Assembly (NCBI GenBank): GCA_009823505.1
Contig: VZQC01007982.1
Coordinates: 2,433,150-2,497,149 of the forward strand
From: Rhizomys pruinosus
Lineage: Eukaryota > Chordata > Mammalia > Rodentia > Spalacidae
Direction: 5' to 3'
DNA: 64,000 bases
Shown here: piece by piece, positions 1-9,979 of the stretch
Position numbering within the stretch: the stretch's first letter is position 1
How the letters are laid out: each line of letters opens with the position of its first letter
Translations under genes and position numbers: made by a program
The notes under the pieces: generated by a model
The model's input: only the letters and a program-made list of their open reading frames with translations
Told to the model about the DNA's origin: nothing
Database searches by the model: none

Positions 1-763
1 CTTCTCATTTTAAATATTCACTCATTTTTCAAGGGGCTAATACAGCACAGTGGAAATTCAGGAATTCAGTCCCTGCACCCATCTACCACCTTTCCTCCTA
101 GCCTCCTGCAGCACTTTCTAGAGTGTCAGGAAGCTGAACTCTGCTGCTCCTTTAAAGTCAGCTGCTCTGCTCTGTCCTCGCAGTCACTTGAGCTCAGCTC
201 TCCTTGCTTGTTCCTTTGGCGTCTGAACAACAGCTTTTTAGCAAATCTATCTTTCTAGGTCTCCAGTCCCTGTGGAGAAGCGTGTCCTTCGTTGCTTCAG
301 GCTCCCCCAGCCACCGCTTCCCACTCTCTCCCATCCACGTCTCCCTTCCTGTTCTCCAGTTCCTGTTAAAGGACTCCAAAGGCCCCTCTTTCTGTGTCCG
401 CCCTGCTCTTGCAGCAATGCAGTGTCTGACAATTGTGTCTCAGTCTTCTCTGAAACTCTGAATCATCCCAGGCTCCAATGCCTCTGGTGGAGGGTGCTTC
501 TCTCCCTCCCTACACATCCCTCTCTTGTCTCTGTGGATTGTCTGCCTGCCTCCATGCTTGGCATCTCAGGGGAAAAGAGTTCATTTTTCTTTTCCTCTCT
601 GCTCTCGGTCATCTGGTCTCATCTCTGTTGCAGTGCAATTACAGATCTGGCATGCTTTTCTGACCCCTTTGTTGAACCGTACTCCCAACTTTTCTGGACA
701 CAAACACCAGGTCATCCCCATTGTCAGCTGAAATTCAAGTATGGTCCGTCTAGACTGTGTTCT
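1..763. other. Unique sequence, no gene seen
   Basis: No repeat family or coding exon is recognisable. The stretch is pyrimidine-rich on the plus strand, which lowers stop-codon density and creates open frames of up to about 170 codons. These frames have no domain or start context I can support. Confidence 0.5.
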
Positions 764-909
764 TTCTTTTCAATTGTTCTGTTCTCTAGTGTTTAGCATG
801 GCATATATATATATACTTACGGTAATATAAGGTATTTGATGCGCTTAATAGCATTTATATTATTGTACTGTATAAGGTATGAAACGTATTGAGCCAGAGG
901 TCAACCTCT

Positions 910-1072
910 GGTGTTTTTTTTTTTTCAGGTACGGTCAGCCTTGTTTTTGAGATGGGGTTTCTCCCTGGCCTGGAACTCATCAGCAGGCCAGGATGGCTGA
1001 CCAGTGAGCTTCAGACATCCTCCTCTTTCTGCTTCCCTTGTCCTGGAATTACAAGCACATGGTACCACGCTT
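910..1072 (-). mobile_element. SINE B1, diverged
   Basis: Read on the minus strand it has the B1 order: a promoter end near 1070 (trace of the 'ggtaccacgct' side), the 'ctggcctggaactc' block and an A-rich tail, seen as T-run 914-925 on the plus strand. Divergence suggests an old copy. Confidence 0.7.
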
Positions 1073-1079
1073 AGCTTTA

Positions 1080-1316
1080 GTTTAATATTTAATTTATTAT
1101 TTTTCATTTTTATGTATATGAGTGCATTGGCTGCACTTATGTACATGCACCTATGTAGTGTGCAATGCCCTCAGAGGTCAGAAGAGGGCATCAGATCCCC
1201 CTCAAATTGGAGTTACACATGATTTTCAGCTGCCATGTAGGTGCTGCAAATCGAACCCAGGTCTTCTGTAAGAGCACCCAGTGCTCTTAACCACTGAGCC
1301 AGCTCTCCAGTCCTTA
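1080..1316 (-). mobile_element. SINE B2
   Basis: The tRNA-derived B2 head lies at the right end (reverse complement of ggctggagagatggctcag) and the AT-rich tail at the left. The central 'cagaggtcagaagagggc' block is typical. A matching copy is in the duplicated segment at about 4550-4783. Confidence 0.85.
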
Positions 1317-1318
1317 GC

Positions 1319-1411
1319 TTTTTTTTTTTTAAATGTGTGTTCTGGGATCAAACTCAAGTCCCTGCGCTTATACAGTAAGCACTTTAATGACTGAACTGTC
1401 TTCCCAGCCTT
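1319..1411 (-). mobile_element. ID-like SINE relic
   Basis: A T-run is followed by a diverged reverse complement of the ID core (questionable gene-like tRNA-Ala derivative: 'gggatcaaactcaagtcc', 'gcacttta', 'actgaactg'). About 90 bp, the usual ID length. Could be the ID half of a B4. Confidence 0.55.
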
Positions 1412-1990
1412 TAGCCTTTAGCATTTCACTCACAATTCTTGGGTCAACCATAAGTCCTCTAAATACCTTCCCCATAGCCTCATGTCTCTCACATTTAGGG
1501 CATTAGAGTTCCACTCAATTCCATTCACATGGCTTCTATGTCATGCCCAAACTTCTGCACTGCCTCAGGAGTGGCCTTCTGGCTTCCTTCCGGCTGGCTC
1601 TGCTTTTCCTTCCTGACTCAGCCCCTTCAGAATAATATCCCAAACTTGAATTGTATCACTTCATCCCTAAAAACAGTTTGGCGTTTTGCTCCTAGACAAG
1701 CTGTTATGAAATGGACAAAATTCTACAGATCCAGCTTTTTTCCTTTTCTCTTGGTCTAAATAAACTACCAGAAGAAAGAGTGAGTATATATTTTTCTTGA
1801 ACAGTACGTAACAGAAAGAAAATGCATGCTTAGTCTGATATCCACATCCATTTCCCAGGTCCTCATTTTCCATCTCATCCATCTGCTATGCATTGTAGCT
1901 TCACTGGAGCCATTGTAGAGTGGCATAGAGAGGAGCCTGGGCTCATTTTGCCCATGATCCCAGCATTGAGCCTCTTCAGAGAAAATTTTG

Positions 1991-1993
<3 letters not shown>

Positions 1994-2035
<42 letters not shown>
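1994..2035 (+). repeat. (TG)n microsatellite
   Basis: About 20 uninterrupted TG units. In the second copy of the duplicated segment (5456-5494) the run is shorter and interrupted. Confidence 0.95.
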
Positions 2036-2036
<1 letters not shown>

Positions 2037-2155
2037 CAGAGTGCATGTGGAGGTCAGAGGACAACTTGCCAGAGCCAGTTCTCTCCTACCATGAGGGTCT
2101 TCCCAGAGATGGAACTTAGGTTGACGGCTTGGCAGTAGGGCATCTCGTTGACCTG
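2036..2155 (-). mobile_element. SINE B3 (B2 superfamily)
   Basis: Reverse-complement B3 features: 'gtggaggtcagaggacaac', then 'cagttctctcctaccatgag' and a decayed tRNA-like head near 2150. The TG microsatellite on its left grew in the SINE tail, a common rodent arrangement. Confidence 0.65.
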
Positions 2156-2410
2156 TGTGCGTGCTTCTCCTCCTCTTCCTAGAGGCATACTACTAGTCGT
2201 TTTAGATTTAGGGTCACACATGGCATCGGTTTAACTATATTGTCAGGGACTTTACTTCCAATAAGGTCATATAGCGAGGGCTTGCTGAGCAGAGGTTAGG
2301 GGATATTATCCAACCTGGTACAGACTATATAATTTGGCAAAGCGGGTGCCTTCAAAGCTTTGCCCGTGGCCCCGTCTGTGCCTTTTCCAACCCAATAGCT
2401 TCCTTTAGAA

Positions 2411-2624
2411 ACCTTTAATTTATTGTAACACGTCTGGGTGTTTTGGCTGTGTGTACATAGCATATCTGGGTTGTGAAATGCATGGAGGAGGCCAGAGGAA
2501 GGCATTGGATCCTATGGAACTGGAGTTACAAAGAATTGTCAGCAGCCACGTGGGTGCTGGGAACCAGATTCAGGTCCTGTGCATGAGTAGCTGGTGCTCT
2601 TAACCACTGAGCCATCTCTACAGC
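2411..2624 (-). mobile_element. SINE B2, older copy
   Basis: Contains the reverse-complement B2 blocks 'gaactggagttacaaag', 'cacgtgggtgctgggaacc' and 'ttaaccactgagccatctc'. The 3' tail side (left) is eroded. The sequence between 2157 and 2410 has no feature I can identify. Confidence 0.75.
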
Positions 2625-2813
2625 CTCTGTTTTTTTTCCCAGCTTGGGCCTGGCTGGCTGCTAGGAAAGTTGTCATCTGTGCAAGATCCAGAGATCCCGA
2701 GCTGACAAGTTTCCTGAAGCAGGAACTCTGGCTGCCTCTCTGGACAGGGCTTCATCACAGCTTTTCAGACATGTCTGTCACAATGACAGGAAATATTTGT
2801 GATATGTATTTTC

Positions 2814-2956
2814 TTTTTTTGAGACAGGGTCTCCCTGTAGCCCCCACCAGCCTGGAACTCACTATGTAGACCAGGCTGGCCTTGATTTCACAGAGATCCA
2901 CCTGCTTCTGCCTCCCGAGTGCTAGGATTAAAGGTGAGTGCTACCATGCATTGACA
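2814..2956 (-). mobile_element. SINE B1
   Basis: Minus-strand B1: T-run and 'gagacagggtctccctgtag' at left, 'tagaccaggctggcc' and 'cctcccgagtgctaggatt' following, ending near 2955 with the mutated promoter-proximal end. Confidence 0.9.
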
Positions 2957-3024
2957 ATAATTATGATATGAAAAGCAAACAACGCTTTCTGATTTCAGCA
3001 GTTACAGCAAAATGTCCATGTGTT

Positions 3025-3282
3025 TTTTTTTAATTTTTTTTTATTAATTCTATTTATTTCTGTATGTGTATGAATGTACTGTCTGCATGCAAGTTTGTGC
3101 ACCCGTGTCATGCAATGCCGCAGAGGTCAGAAGAGGGTATCGGATTCCCCTGGAACTGGAGTTCTCCTGGAATTGGAGTTTCAGACGGCTCTCGGCCGCC
3201 ATGTGGGTGCTGGGGATCGAACCCAGGTCCTCTGCGAGAGCGTCGGCACTCCTAACCGCTAGGCCATCTCTCTAGCCCCCCA
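3025..3282 (-). mobile_element. SINE B2 with a 17-bp internal duplication
   Basis: Full-length B2 on the minus strand: head at 3280, AT-rich tail at 3025-3060. Positions 3147-3163 and 3164-3180 are two near-identical 17-bp units ('cccctggaactggagtt' and 'ctcctggaattggagtt'). The same duplication is in the B2 at 41054-41301, so it marks a subfamily. Confidence 0.9.
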
Positions 3283-3304
3283 TGTGTTAAAATTAATGAG
3301 TGTT

Positions 3305-3442
3305 GGCTGGGCGCACGCCTTTAATCCTAGCACTTGGGAGACAGAGGCAGGCGGATCTTTGCCAGCCTGGTCTACAGAGTGAGTTTCAGGACAGCTGGGA
3401 CTACAGGGAGACCCTGTCTCGAAAAAACAAAACAACAAAAAT
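3305..3442 (+). mobile_element. SINE B1 with target-site duplication
   Basis: Plus-strand B1 starting 'ggctgggcgcacgcc' and ending in an A-rich tail. It is flanked by the 14-bp direct repeat aattaatgagtgtt at 3291-3304 and 3443-3456. About 10 bp of the usual 'gtgagttcaaggc' segment is missing. Confidence 0.92.
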
Positions 3443-3456
3443 AATTAATGAGTGTT

Positions 3457-4162
3457 CCTCTAGATGTTTGAGCTCGACCCCCCTTCCTCTGGTGGTTTAG
3501 AAAAGTTGGTTGGGTTTTTATGGTTTAAATGTTGTAGTGTGCACCTCATCATCTGGAGTCCTGTGGTATTGGGTGCTTGCTCCTCTCTTCCTGAAGATTA
3601 GTAGTGTGCTTTTGTTTGTAAAGGTTCTGACAAGGGCCAGCAACTGTGGGCTATGCAGACACAGCTGACCAGCTCACACTACTGGACACAGGTAACGGAA
3701 TGGGATCTTTGCCATTTTCACCTCTATAGCAACCTCTCCTTTGTCCACATCTGCACCTACCAAATCTCCAGTAAGACTCTCAGTTCCCTAAATGTAAAGA
3801 TACTTGGCCTTAGCAGCACCATTTTACAAAAACTCATTAGCTTAACTGTGGAGAAAACTGAGGGCAAATGGGACTGGGGTGCTTGCTGGGACTGTTGAAA
3901 AAGTCAAAGCAATGGTTGATGGAGGTTTAGAACAGGTAATACAATACAAGGCAAGGGCCATGGTCAGAGTCAAGGTAAGTTGCTGAGGAGTGGTCAAAGG
4001 CTTTGGTAGTAGACTGAGTATGGGAGTAACTGACTGACTGACAGGGATCTGCGGAAGGACATCAAAGGCATTGACGCATATTACAAAGCTGCGAGACAGA
4101 CAAGAAGAAATATCAAGAAAGCAATTAGTTATGTGGGTCAGGAATGCAGAATTATCTGGACT
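3457..4162. other. Unique sequence, no gene seen
   Basis: No SINE, LTR or L1 signature and no persuasive exon. Short frames are present at the level expected by chance. Confidence 0.5.
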
Positions 4163-4266
4163 GGTGTATTAGTCACTTTTCTGTTGCTGTGATAAACCAC
4201 CATGACCAAGGGAACTTATAAAAGGAAGAGTTTATTTGAGCTTATGATTGACGGTTCCAAGGAATC
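4163..4266 (-). mobile_element. MaLR (ORR1-type) LTR end, cut off by the gap
   Basis: Reverse complement of the 3' end of an ORR1/MaLR LTR: 'gtattagtcacttttctg', 'gctgtgataaa' and the polyadenylation stretch 'agtttattt'. It stops at the ambiguous base after only about 100 bp, although complete LTRs here are about 400 bp. The rest may be missing from the assembly. Confidence 0.65.
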
Positions 4267-4267
4267 N
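4267..4267. other. Ambiguous base n, likely assembly joint
   Basis: The only n in the window. A MaLR LTR stops on its left and a second copy of 764-2060 starts on its right at the very next base. Its position at a breakpoint fits a closed gap better than a random miscall. Confidence 0.85.
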
Positions 4268-5520
4268 TTCTTTTCAATGTTCTGCTTCTTCTAGTGTTTA
4301 GCATGGCATTATATCCTATATATATATATATTATATATATATATATATAATATGAATATGAGCCAGAGGTCAACCTCTGGTGTTTTTTTTTTTTTCAGGT
4401 AGGTCAGCCTTGTTTTTGAGATGGGAGTTTCTCCCTGGCCTGGAACTCATCAGAGGCCAGGATGGCTGACCAGTGAGCTTCAGACCTCTCCTCTTTCTGC
4501 TTCCCTTGTCCTGGATTACAAGCACATGGTACCACGCTTAGCTTTGTTTAATATTTAATTTATTATTTTTCATTTTTAGTATATGAGTGCATTGTGCTGT
4601 GCACTTAGTAACATGCACCTATTGTAGTGTGCAATGCCCTCAGAGGTCAGAAGAGGCAGCATCAATCCCCCTCAAATTGGATGTTACACATGATTTTCGC
4701 TGCCATGTGGGTGCTGCAAATCGAACCAGGTCCTCTGTAAGACACCCAGTGCTCTTTAACCACTGAGCCAGGCTCTCCAGTCCTTACTTTTTTTTTTTTA
4801 AATGTGGTTTCTGGGATCAAACTCAAAGTCCCTGCGCTTATACCAGTAGCACTTTAATGACTGAACTGTCTTCCCAGCCTTTAGCCTTTAGCATTTCACT
4901 CACAATTCTTGGGTCAACCATAAGTCCTCTAAATACCTTCCCCATGGCCTCATGTCTCTCACATTTAGGGCATTAGAGTTCCACTCAATTCCATTCACAT
5001 GGCTTCTATGTCATGCCCAAACTTCTGCACTGCCTCAGGAGTGGCCTTCTGGCTTCCTTCCGGCTGGCTCTGCTTTTCCTTCCTGACTCAGCCCCTTCAG
5101 AATAATATCCCAAACTTGAATTGTATCACTTCATCCCTAAAAACAGTTTGGCGTTTTGCTCCTAGACAAGCTGTTATGAAATGGACAAAATTCTACAGAT
5201 CCAGCTTTTTTCCTTTTCTCTTGGTCTAAATAAACTACCAGAAGAAAGAGTGAGTATATATTTTTCTTGAACAGTACGTAACAGAAAGAAAACGCATGCT
5301 TAGTCTGATATCCACATCCATTTCCCAGTCCTCATTTTCCATCTCACCATCTGCTATGCTGTGGCTTCACTGAGCCATTGTAGAGTGGCATAGAGAGGAG
5401 CCTGGGCTCATTTTGCCCATGATCCCAGCATTGAGCCCTCAGAGAAAATTTGTTTTGTGTGTGGTGTGTGTGTGTGTTGTGTGTGTGTGTGTGTGACAGA
5501 GTGCATGTGGAGGTCAGAGG
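4268..5520 (+). repeat. Second copy of the 1.3 kb segment, indel-rich
   Basis: Corresponds to 764-2060 and contains the same B1, B2, ID relic, unique part and TG run. Numerous one-base deletions or insertions, many in homopolymers, lie in its first 580 bp and last 200 bp. The middle 480 bp is almost identical to copy one. It ends exactly after 'gaggtcagagg', inside the B3 SINE, and L1 sequence follows at once. Confidence 0.9.
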
Positions 5521-6410
5521 TCCCATTTGTCAATTGTTGATCTTTTCTTGTGCAGTGCTGTCTGATTTAGAAGTCTTTCCACGCCTATGTCTGTAGTCTG
5601 CTGCCACTTTTTTCTTCTATTTGCCATTTAGAGTTTGGGGTTTGCAGTTGGGTCTTTAATCATCTGGAGTTGACTTTTGTACAGGGCGAGAGGGTAGGGG
5701 TTTATTTCATTCTTCTACAAGTGGTGACTCCAGTTTTGCCAGACACACTTGCTTATGAAATGTCTTGTCTTTTCTCCAGTGTCCTTCTTGCCCCCTTGTC
5801 AAATATGAGATGTGCTGAAACTGTATGTGCTCAAGTTTGGAAGTCTTCAGCAGTTTTGTTCCATGTGGCAACCGGTCTGTATTTCTGTGCCAGTCGAGGC
5901 TGTTTTTATGGCTATAGCCCAGCAGTATAGTTTGAAGTCTGGTATGAGATCCTCCCTGTGTTGCTCTTTTACTCAGGGTTGTTTTGGCTATTGGGGGCTT
6001 TTGTTTTTCAAATGCAATTTAAGGACTTTTTTTGTTTCCAAGGCTGTGAAGAATCTTGGGGATTTTAGATTGGGATTGAATTAACTATCAAACTTTTAGG
6101 AATGGTCACGTTTTCACAATGTTAATCCCGACCTAGAGCAAGGGAGGTCCTTTCCATCTTCTGTGTCTTCTTCAATTTCTTATCTCAAGACTTTAAATTT
6201 TTTTTGTGTTGTAGGATCTTTGGTGTCTTTGGTTAGGTTTTTTTTCAATTGCTTTTTGAGGCTATGTGATGGAAGGTCACCTTGAATTCTTTTCAGTTGC
6301 TTTTGTTTGTAAAGAAAGGCTACTGATTTTTCTAGGTTAATTTGTATTCCTCGCACGCGAAGCTTCTAATGTTTCTGAGGAGTTTTCTGGGGACTTTTTT
6401 AGCATCCCTT

Positions 6411-6667
6411 AAGAAAACAATCATATTAGATTTTTGCATGAAGGATGCTTGTAACTCATGGTATATTTACTAATTAAAAAAAAAAAACTGAGAGAAAGAT
6501 GGCAGACAGTTATGGCAGAATGCATGTCTGAGGATGGGGTGTGGTGGGGGGGGGAGGGAAAAGGGAAATAACCTGAACTGAATTGGGAAAAATGTATGAA
6601 ATGCACAAAGCATCAATAAAAAACTAATTTAAAAAGAAAAAAAAAAAAAAAAGAAAACATCATATTA
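6411..6667 (+). mobile_element. L1 3' end inserted into the older L1
   Basis: A 222-bp plus-strand L1 3'UTR (6429-6650) with the G-rich polypurine tract at 6533-6565 ('ggtgtggtggggggggaggg'), 'gcatcaataaa' as polyadenylation signal and an A-rich tail. It is bounded by direct repeats at 6411-6428 and 6651-6667 (aagaaaaca-tcatatta, one base longer at left). Strongly 5'-truncated, ordinary target-primed insertion in the opposite orientation to its host. Confidence 0.9.
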
Positions 6668-7443
6668 TCAGCAAAAAGGTATAGCTTAACTCCTCTTATT
6701 CCAATTAGTACTCCTTTAATTTCCTTTTTTTTGCCTTATTGCACTAGCAAGTGTTTTAAGCACTATATTGAAGAGGAGTGGTGACAGGGGGCAGCTTGCC
6801 GAGTTCCTACCTTTAAAGGGTATGCTTCTGTCGTTTCCCCATTTAGGAGATATTGGCTGTGGGTTTTCCTGTACATGGCTTATGATTACATTGAGGAATG
6901 ATCCCTCCAACCCAATTTCCTCTAGGACTTTAAGCATGAAGGAGTGCTGATTTTGTCAAAGGCTTTTTCAGCATCAATTGAGATGTGGTGTGTTTTTGTC
7001 ATTTCCAGTCCATTATATGCTTGATGATATTTATTGATTTTTGTATATTGTACCATCCCTGCACCTCTGGTATGAATCCAACTTGGTCATGATGGCTGAT
7101 CTTTTGTGTGGGTCTGTATGTGATTTGCCAGTATCCTGTTTAGATTTGGCATCTGTGGTTCATTAGGGAGATGGGTCTATAGTTCTCATTTTTGGTTGTA
7201 TCTTTGCCTGGTTTTGGTAATATGTGATGCTGGCTTCATAGAAGAATTTTGGAGGTTTCCCTCTGTTTGTATATCCTTAAACAATTTCAGTAATAATGGT
7301 TGTAAGTCTTTTTGAAATGTTTTATAGAATTCTGCCGTGAAACCATCTGCGCCTGGGCTTTTATTAGTTGCATGGTTTCTTATTACATCTTAGATTTCTT
7401 CATATATCATGGGTCTGTTTAAGCTGTAGATCTCTTCTTGGTT

Positions 7444-7840
7444 GAGCTTTGGGGGGGATTTCCCAAGACCACCTGAAGCACAGGTAGGAGCTGGGTGCTT
7501 CAGCCCGGCAGATTGTTTGATTGGATTTCATCGTCTTTGTTGATCTTTGGCCCGATTGGCTGGTGCGGCTGTGGGGGCAGAGTTGTCCTCCCAGCTGGTA
7601 TAAAAGGTGGGTTTGTGTGAGTCTTGAGATCGGGGAGCTCCCAAGACCACCTGAAGCACAGGTACTGGGGGAGCTAAACAGAACACCCCCCCCCAAACAC
7701 CGCACCCCCCCAGGAGAAGATATTGAGAAGCTCCAAAAGGAAGTGGAAATACTAAAAGAAATCAGAAGACTAAATGGAAAATGATATCAAAATATCAAAC
7801 ACTCATCCAATCAAGAGGAAAGGAATGGAAAGAGCTTTGG
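7444..7840 (+). mobile_element. L1 5'UTR joined directly to ORF1 coiled-coil, inserted in L1
   Basis: 7453 to about 7712 matches the reverse complement of the host L1 5'UTR (about 11606-11345), including the TATAAAA at 7599-7605. From about 7713 it matches ORF1 coiled-coil sequence ('gagaagctccaaaaggaagt'). The rest of the 5'UTR and roughly the first 120 ORF1 codons are absent. A 9-bp direct repeat gagctttgg flanks it at 7444-7452 and 7832-7840. There is no A-tail. Confidence 0.8.
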
Positions 7841-8035
7841 TGATTCCCAGGATTTCAGATATTCATCCATTTCTTGTAGGTTTTCAAACTTGGTAGAGTA
7901 TAGGTTTTTGAAGTATTCCTGTATGATTTTCTGGATCTTTTCATTGTCTGTTGTGATATTTCCCTTTTCATCAGGGATTGTATTGATTTGGAGTTGTTCC
8001 TTCTTTCTTTTGGTTAACTGGGCTAGAGGTCTGTC

Positions 8036-8823
8036 TATCTTGTTTATTCTTTTTTTTAAATACTTATCATTTGATTTATTAACCATTAGAAAAGAGTTGA
8101 AGTAACAGATTCCATTTAATTGTGAAATAATACATTGTAGTCAATCCAGAATACTAATGCTTTTCCTATTTTAGGAATTATTCAGGGAGAAATTTGCAAA
8201 AACTTTTAAGGCAAGAGTATGAAAATAAGGTGACTCAAACATTGTCTATAACCTTAACAATGAAGAGTATTAATAAGTGACCTATGACATTAAATATTTG
8301 AAAACACCTCACTGAACCACAATTTCACTACTATCTGTGTTTTAGTAAAATATAAGCATTTAAGCAAATCATCATATTTCATATTTTCTGCTACACTTCT
8401 CAGCTTCCTAAGAACTTCATTTGACCAGGAAGTGAGTTTTTAGTTCATACAGGAGTTAAGAATGCAGTCAGGAAATGAGTGAACTGTCAATGTTATGGTG
8501 CAGCACCCACCCCTGAATCATTCATGCTCACTTAAATGTTCATGTGCACTGATAATTGTCTTAAAAAACTAGACCTTTTCTCGTAGTAATTTCTACACTT
8601 CTTGGTTAAACCCAGAATTTCTTTAAGACCTTCCTTGGTATATAAATATACTTAGATTCAAAAATACCTGTAGTAGATTTATGATTATGAAAAATACACT
8701 TATCTTTATTTCATAGGGGCTGGCAGGAGGTCTCTGCTGGAAAAAGATGACCTTAAGCTACATAACAGGAATACCTTTCTATAATTACAATCAAGTTGCA
8801 GTGAAATATCTTGTTTATTCTTT
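8036..8823 (-). pseudogene. Processed retrocopy of an unidentified transcript 3' end, inside L1
   Basis: A perfect 17-bp direct repeat tatcttgtttattcttt lies at 8036-8052 and 8807-8823. Between them are 754 bp unrelated to L1. On the minus strand the insert ends in an A-run (T-run at 8050-8057) about 20 nt after an AATAAA (TTTATT at 8075-8080). This is the structure expected of an L1-mobilised, 5'-truncated mRNA copy. It is AT-rich with stops in all frames, so it is probably 3'UTR. I do not recognise the parent gene. A second AATAAA is at about 8712-8717. Confidence 0.88.
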
Positions 8824-8843
8824 CAAAGAACCAACTTTTGGAT

Positions 8844-9938
8844 TCATTGATTTTTTTGTATTATTTTCTTTGTTTCTATTTCATTGATTTCTGCTCTGGT
8901 TTTTGTTATTTCTTCCTGTCTGTTGCATTTAGGATTCATCTGTTGTTGCCTCTCAAGTGCTTTTAGCTGCAGTGTTAGATCATTTACTTGTGCTCTTTCT
9001 GTTTTTCTAATGTAGGCACCCAGGGCTATAAACTTCCCTCTTAGGACTGCTTTCAAGGTATCCCATAGGTTTTGTTGTGTTGTATTGTCATTGTCATTCA
9101 GTTCCAGGAATGCTTTTATTTCTTTCTGTATCTCTTCCTTGACCCATTCATTATTCAAGAGTGTGTTGTTTAGTCTCCATGTGTTCTTGTAGGCAGGAGG
9201 GCTTGTCCTGGTGTTGATGTTGAGCTTCATTGCACTGTGGTCTGACAGGATGCATGAAATTATTTCAATCTTTTTGTATTTGTAGAGGTTTCTTCTGTGT
9301 CCCAGGATGTGGTCGATTTTGGAGAATGTTCCGTGGGGTGCTGAGTAGAAAGTGTATTCTCTGGTATTAGGATGGAATGTTCGGTAGAGGTCTATGAGGT
9401 CCATTTGGTGTATCATATCGTTCAGTTCAGATGTCTCTCTGTTTATTTTTTGTCCTGTTGACCTATCCAAAGGACTCAGTGGGGTATTGAAATCTCCCAC
9501 TATGAGTGTGCTGGGGTTAGTCTGTGACTTGTGGTCCTGGAGAATTGTCTTTATAAAGTTTGGTGCACCAGAATTTGGGGCATATATATTCATAATTGTG
9601 AAATCTTCTTGGTGGATTGTTCCTTTGATGAAAATGTAATGGCCTTCTTTGTCTCTTCTGATTTCTTTTACTTTGAAGTCTATTTTATCCGATATTAAAA
9701 TAGCAACACCTGCTTTCTTTTTGGTACCATTTGCTTGGAATATTTTTTTCCATCCCTTCACTTTAAGGTGGTGCCTGTCCTTGAAGGTAAGATGTGTTTC
9801 TTGCAGACAGCATATCGATGGATTCTGTTTCCTAATCCAGTCTCCCAGTCTATGTCTTTTGATTGGGGAATTTAGTCCATTAATATTTAAGGTTATGACT
9901 GATAGGTTTGTGTTGCTTCCTTTTGCCTTATTATCCAT
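8844..9938 (-). pseudogene. LINE-1 ORF2 N-terminal part: apurinic-like endonuclease
   Basis: A 364-codon open frame begins at the normal ORF2 start, 41 bp after ORF1. Endonuclease residues are in place: 'NING' asparagine, 'QETH' glutamate, 'IYAPN' tyrosine, '[14 protein letters not shown]' aspartate/asparagine, 'KIDHIL' aspartate and 'SDHSAMKL' aspartate/histidine. In L1 this enzyme nicks target DNA at TTTT/A sites to prime reverse transcription. The frame is lost at the T-run 8851-8857 (A-run in sense), which appears one base too long. Familiar ORF2 sequence continues beyond it in another frame, so this is a frameshift or a homopolymer sequencing error. Confidence 0.92.
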
Positions 9939-9979
9939 CTGCGGTTTTGGTTTAGGTTTCTACTTCTGCAGTTATGCTT

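Larger units (their letters stand above)
764..2060 (+). repeat. First copy of a 1.3 kb duplicated segment
   Basis: This block recurs at 4268-5520 in the same orientation. The middle part (about 1371-1855 against 4851-5328) has only a couple of substitutions. The outer parts differ mainly by one-base gains and losses. The block spans a B1, a B2, an ID-like SINE, a unique stretch and a TG repeat. This copy has regular SINE structure and looks like the correct one. Confidence 0.9.
5521..8052 (-). pseudogene. LINE-1 ORF2, reverse transcriptase and C-terminal part, broken
   Basis: Minus-strand translation gives recognisable L1 ORF2 blocks in scattered frames. The part at 8086-7850 includes 'INKIDRPLAQLTKRKKEQ' and 'GNITTDNEKIQKIIQEY', the linker before the reverse transcriptase. 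The part at 6937-6716 includes 'CPLSPLLFNIVLKTLASAIR', the palm region just before the catalytic aspartates. 6400-5521 covers the C-terminal region. Frames are broken by indels and by the nested elements at 7453-7831 and 6429-6650. No active protein is possible. Confidence 0.88.

Noticed and set aside
272..796. 174-codon plus-strand open frame
   Set aside because: Pyrimidine-rich DNA with overlapping frames in other phases; no domain, start context or splice sites.
1529..1759. 76-codon frame found identically at 4999-5229
   Set aside because: Identity comes from the duplicated, probably artefactual segment, not from conservation of a gene.
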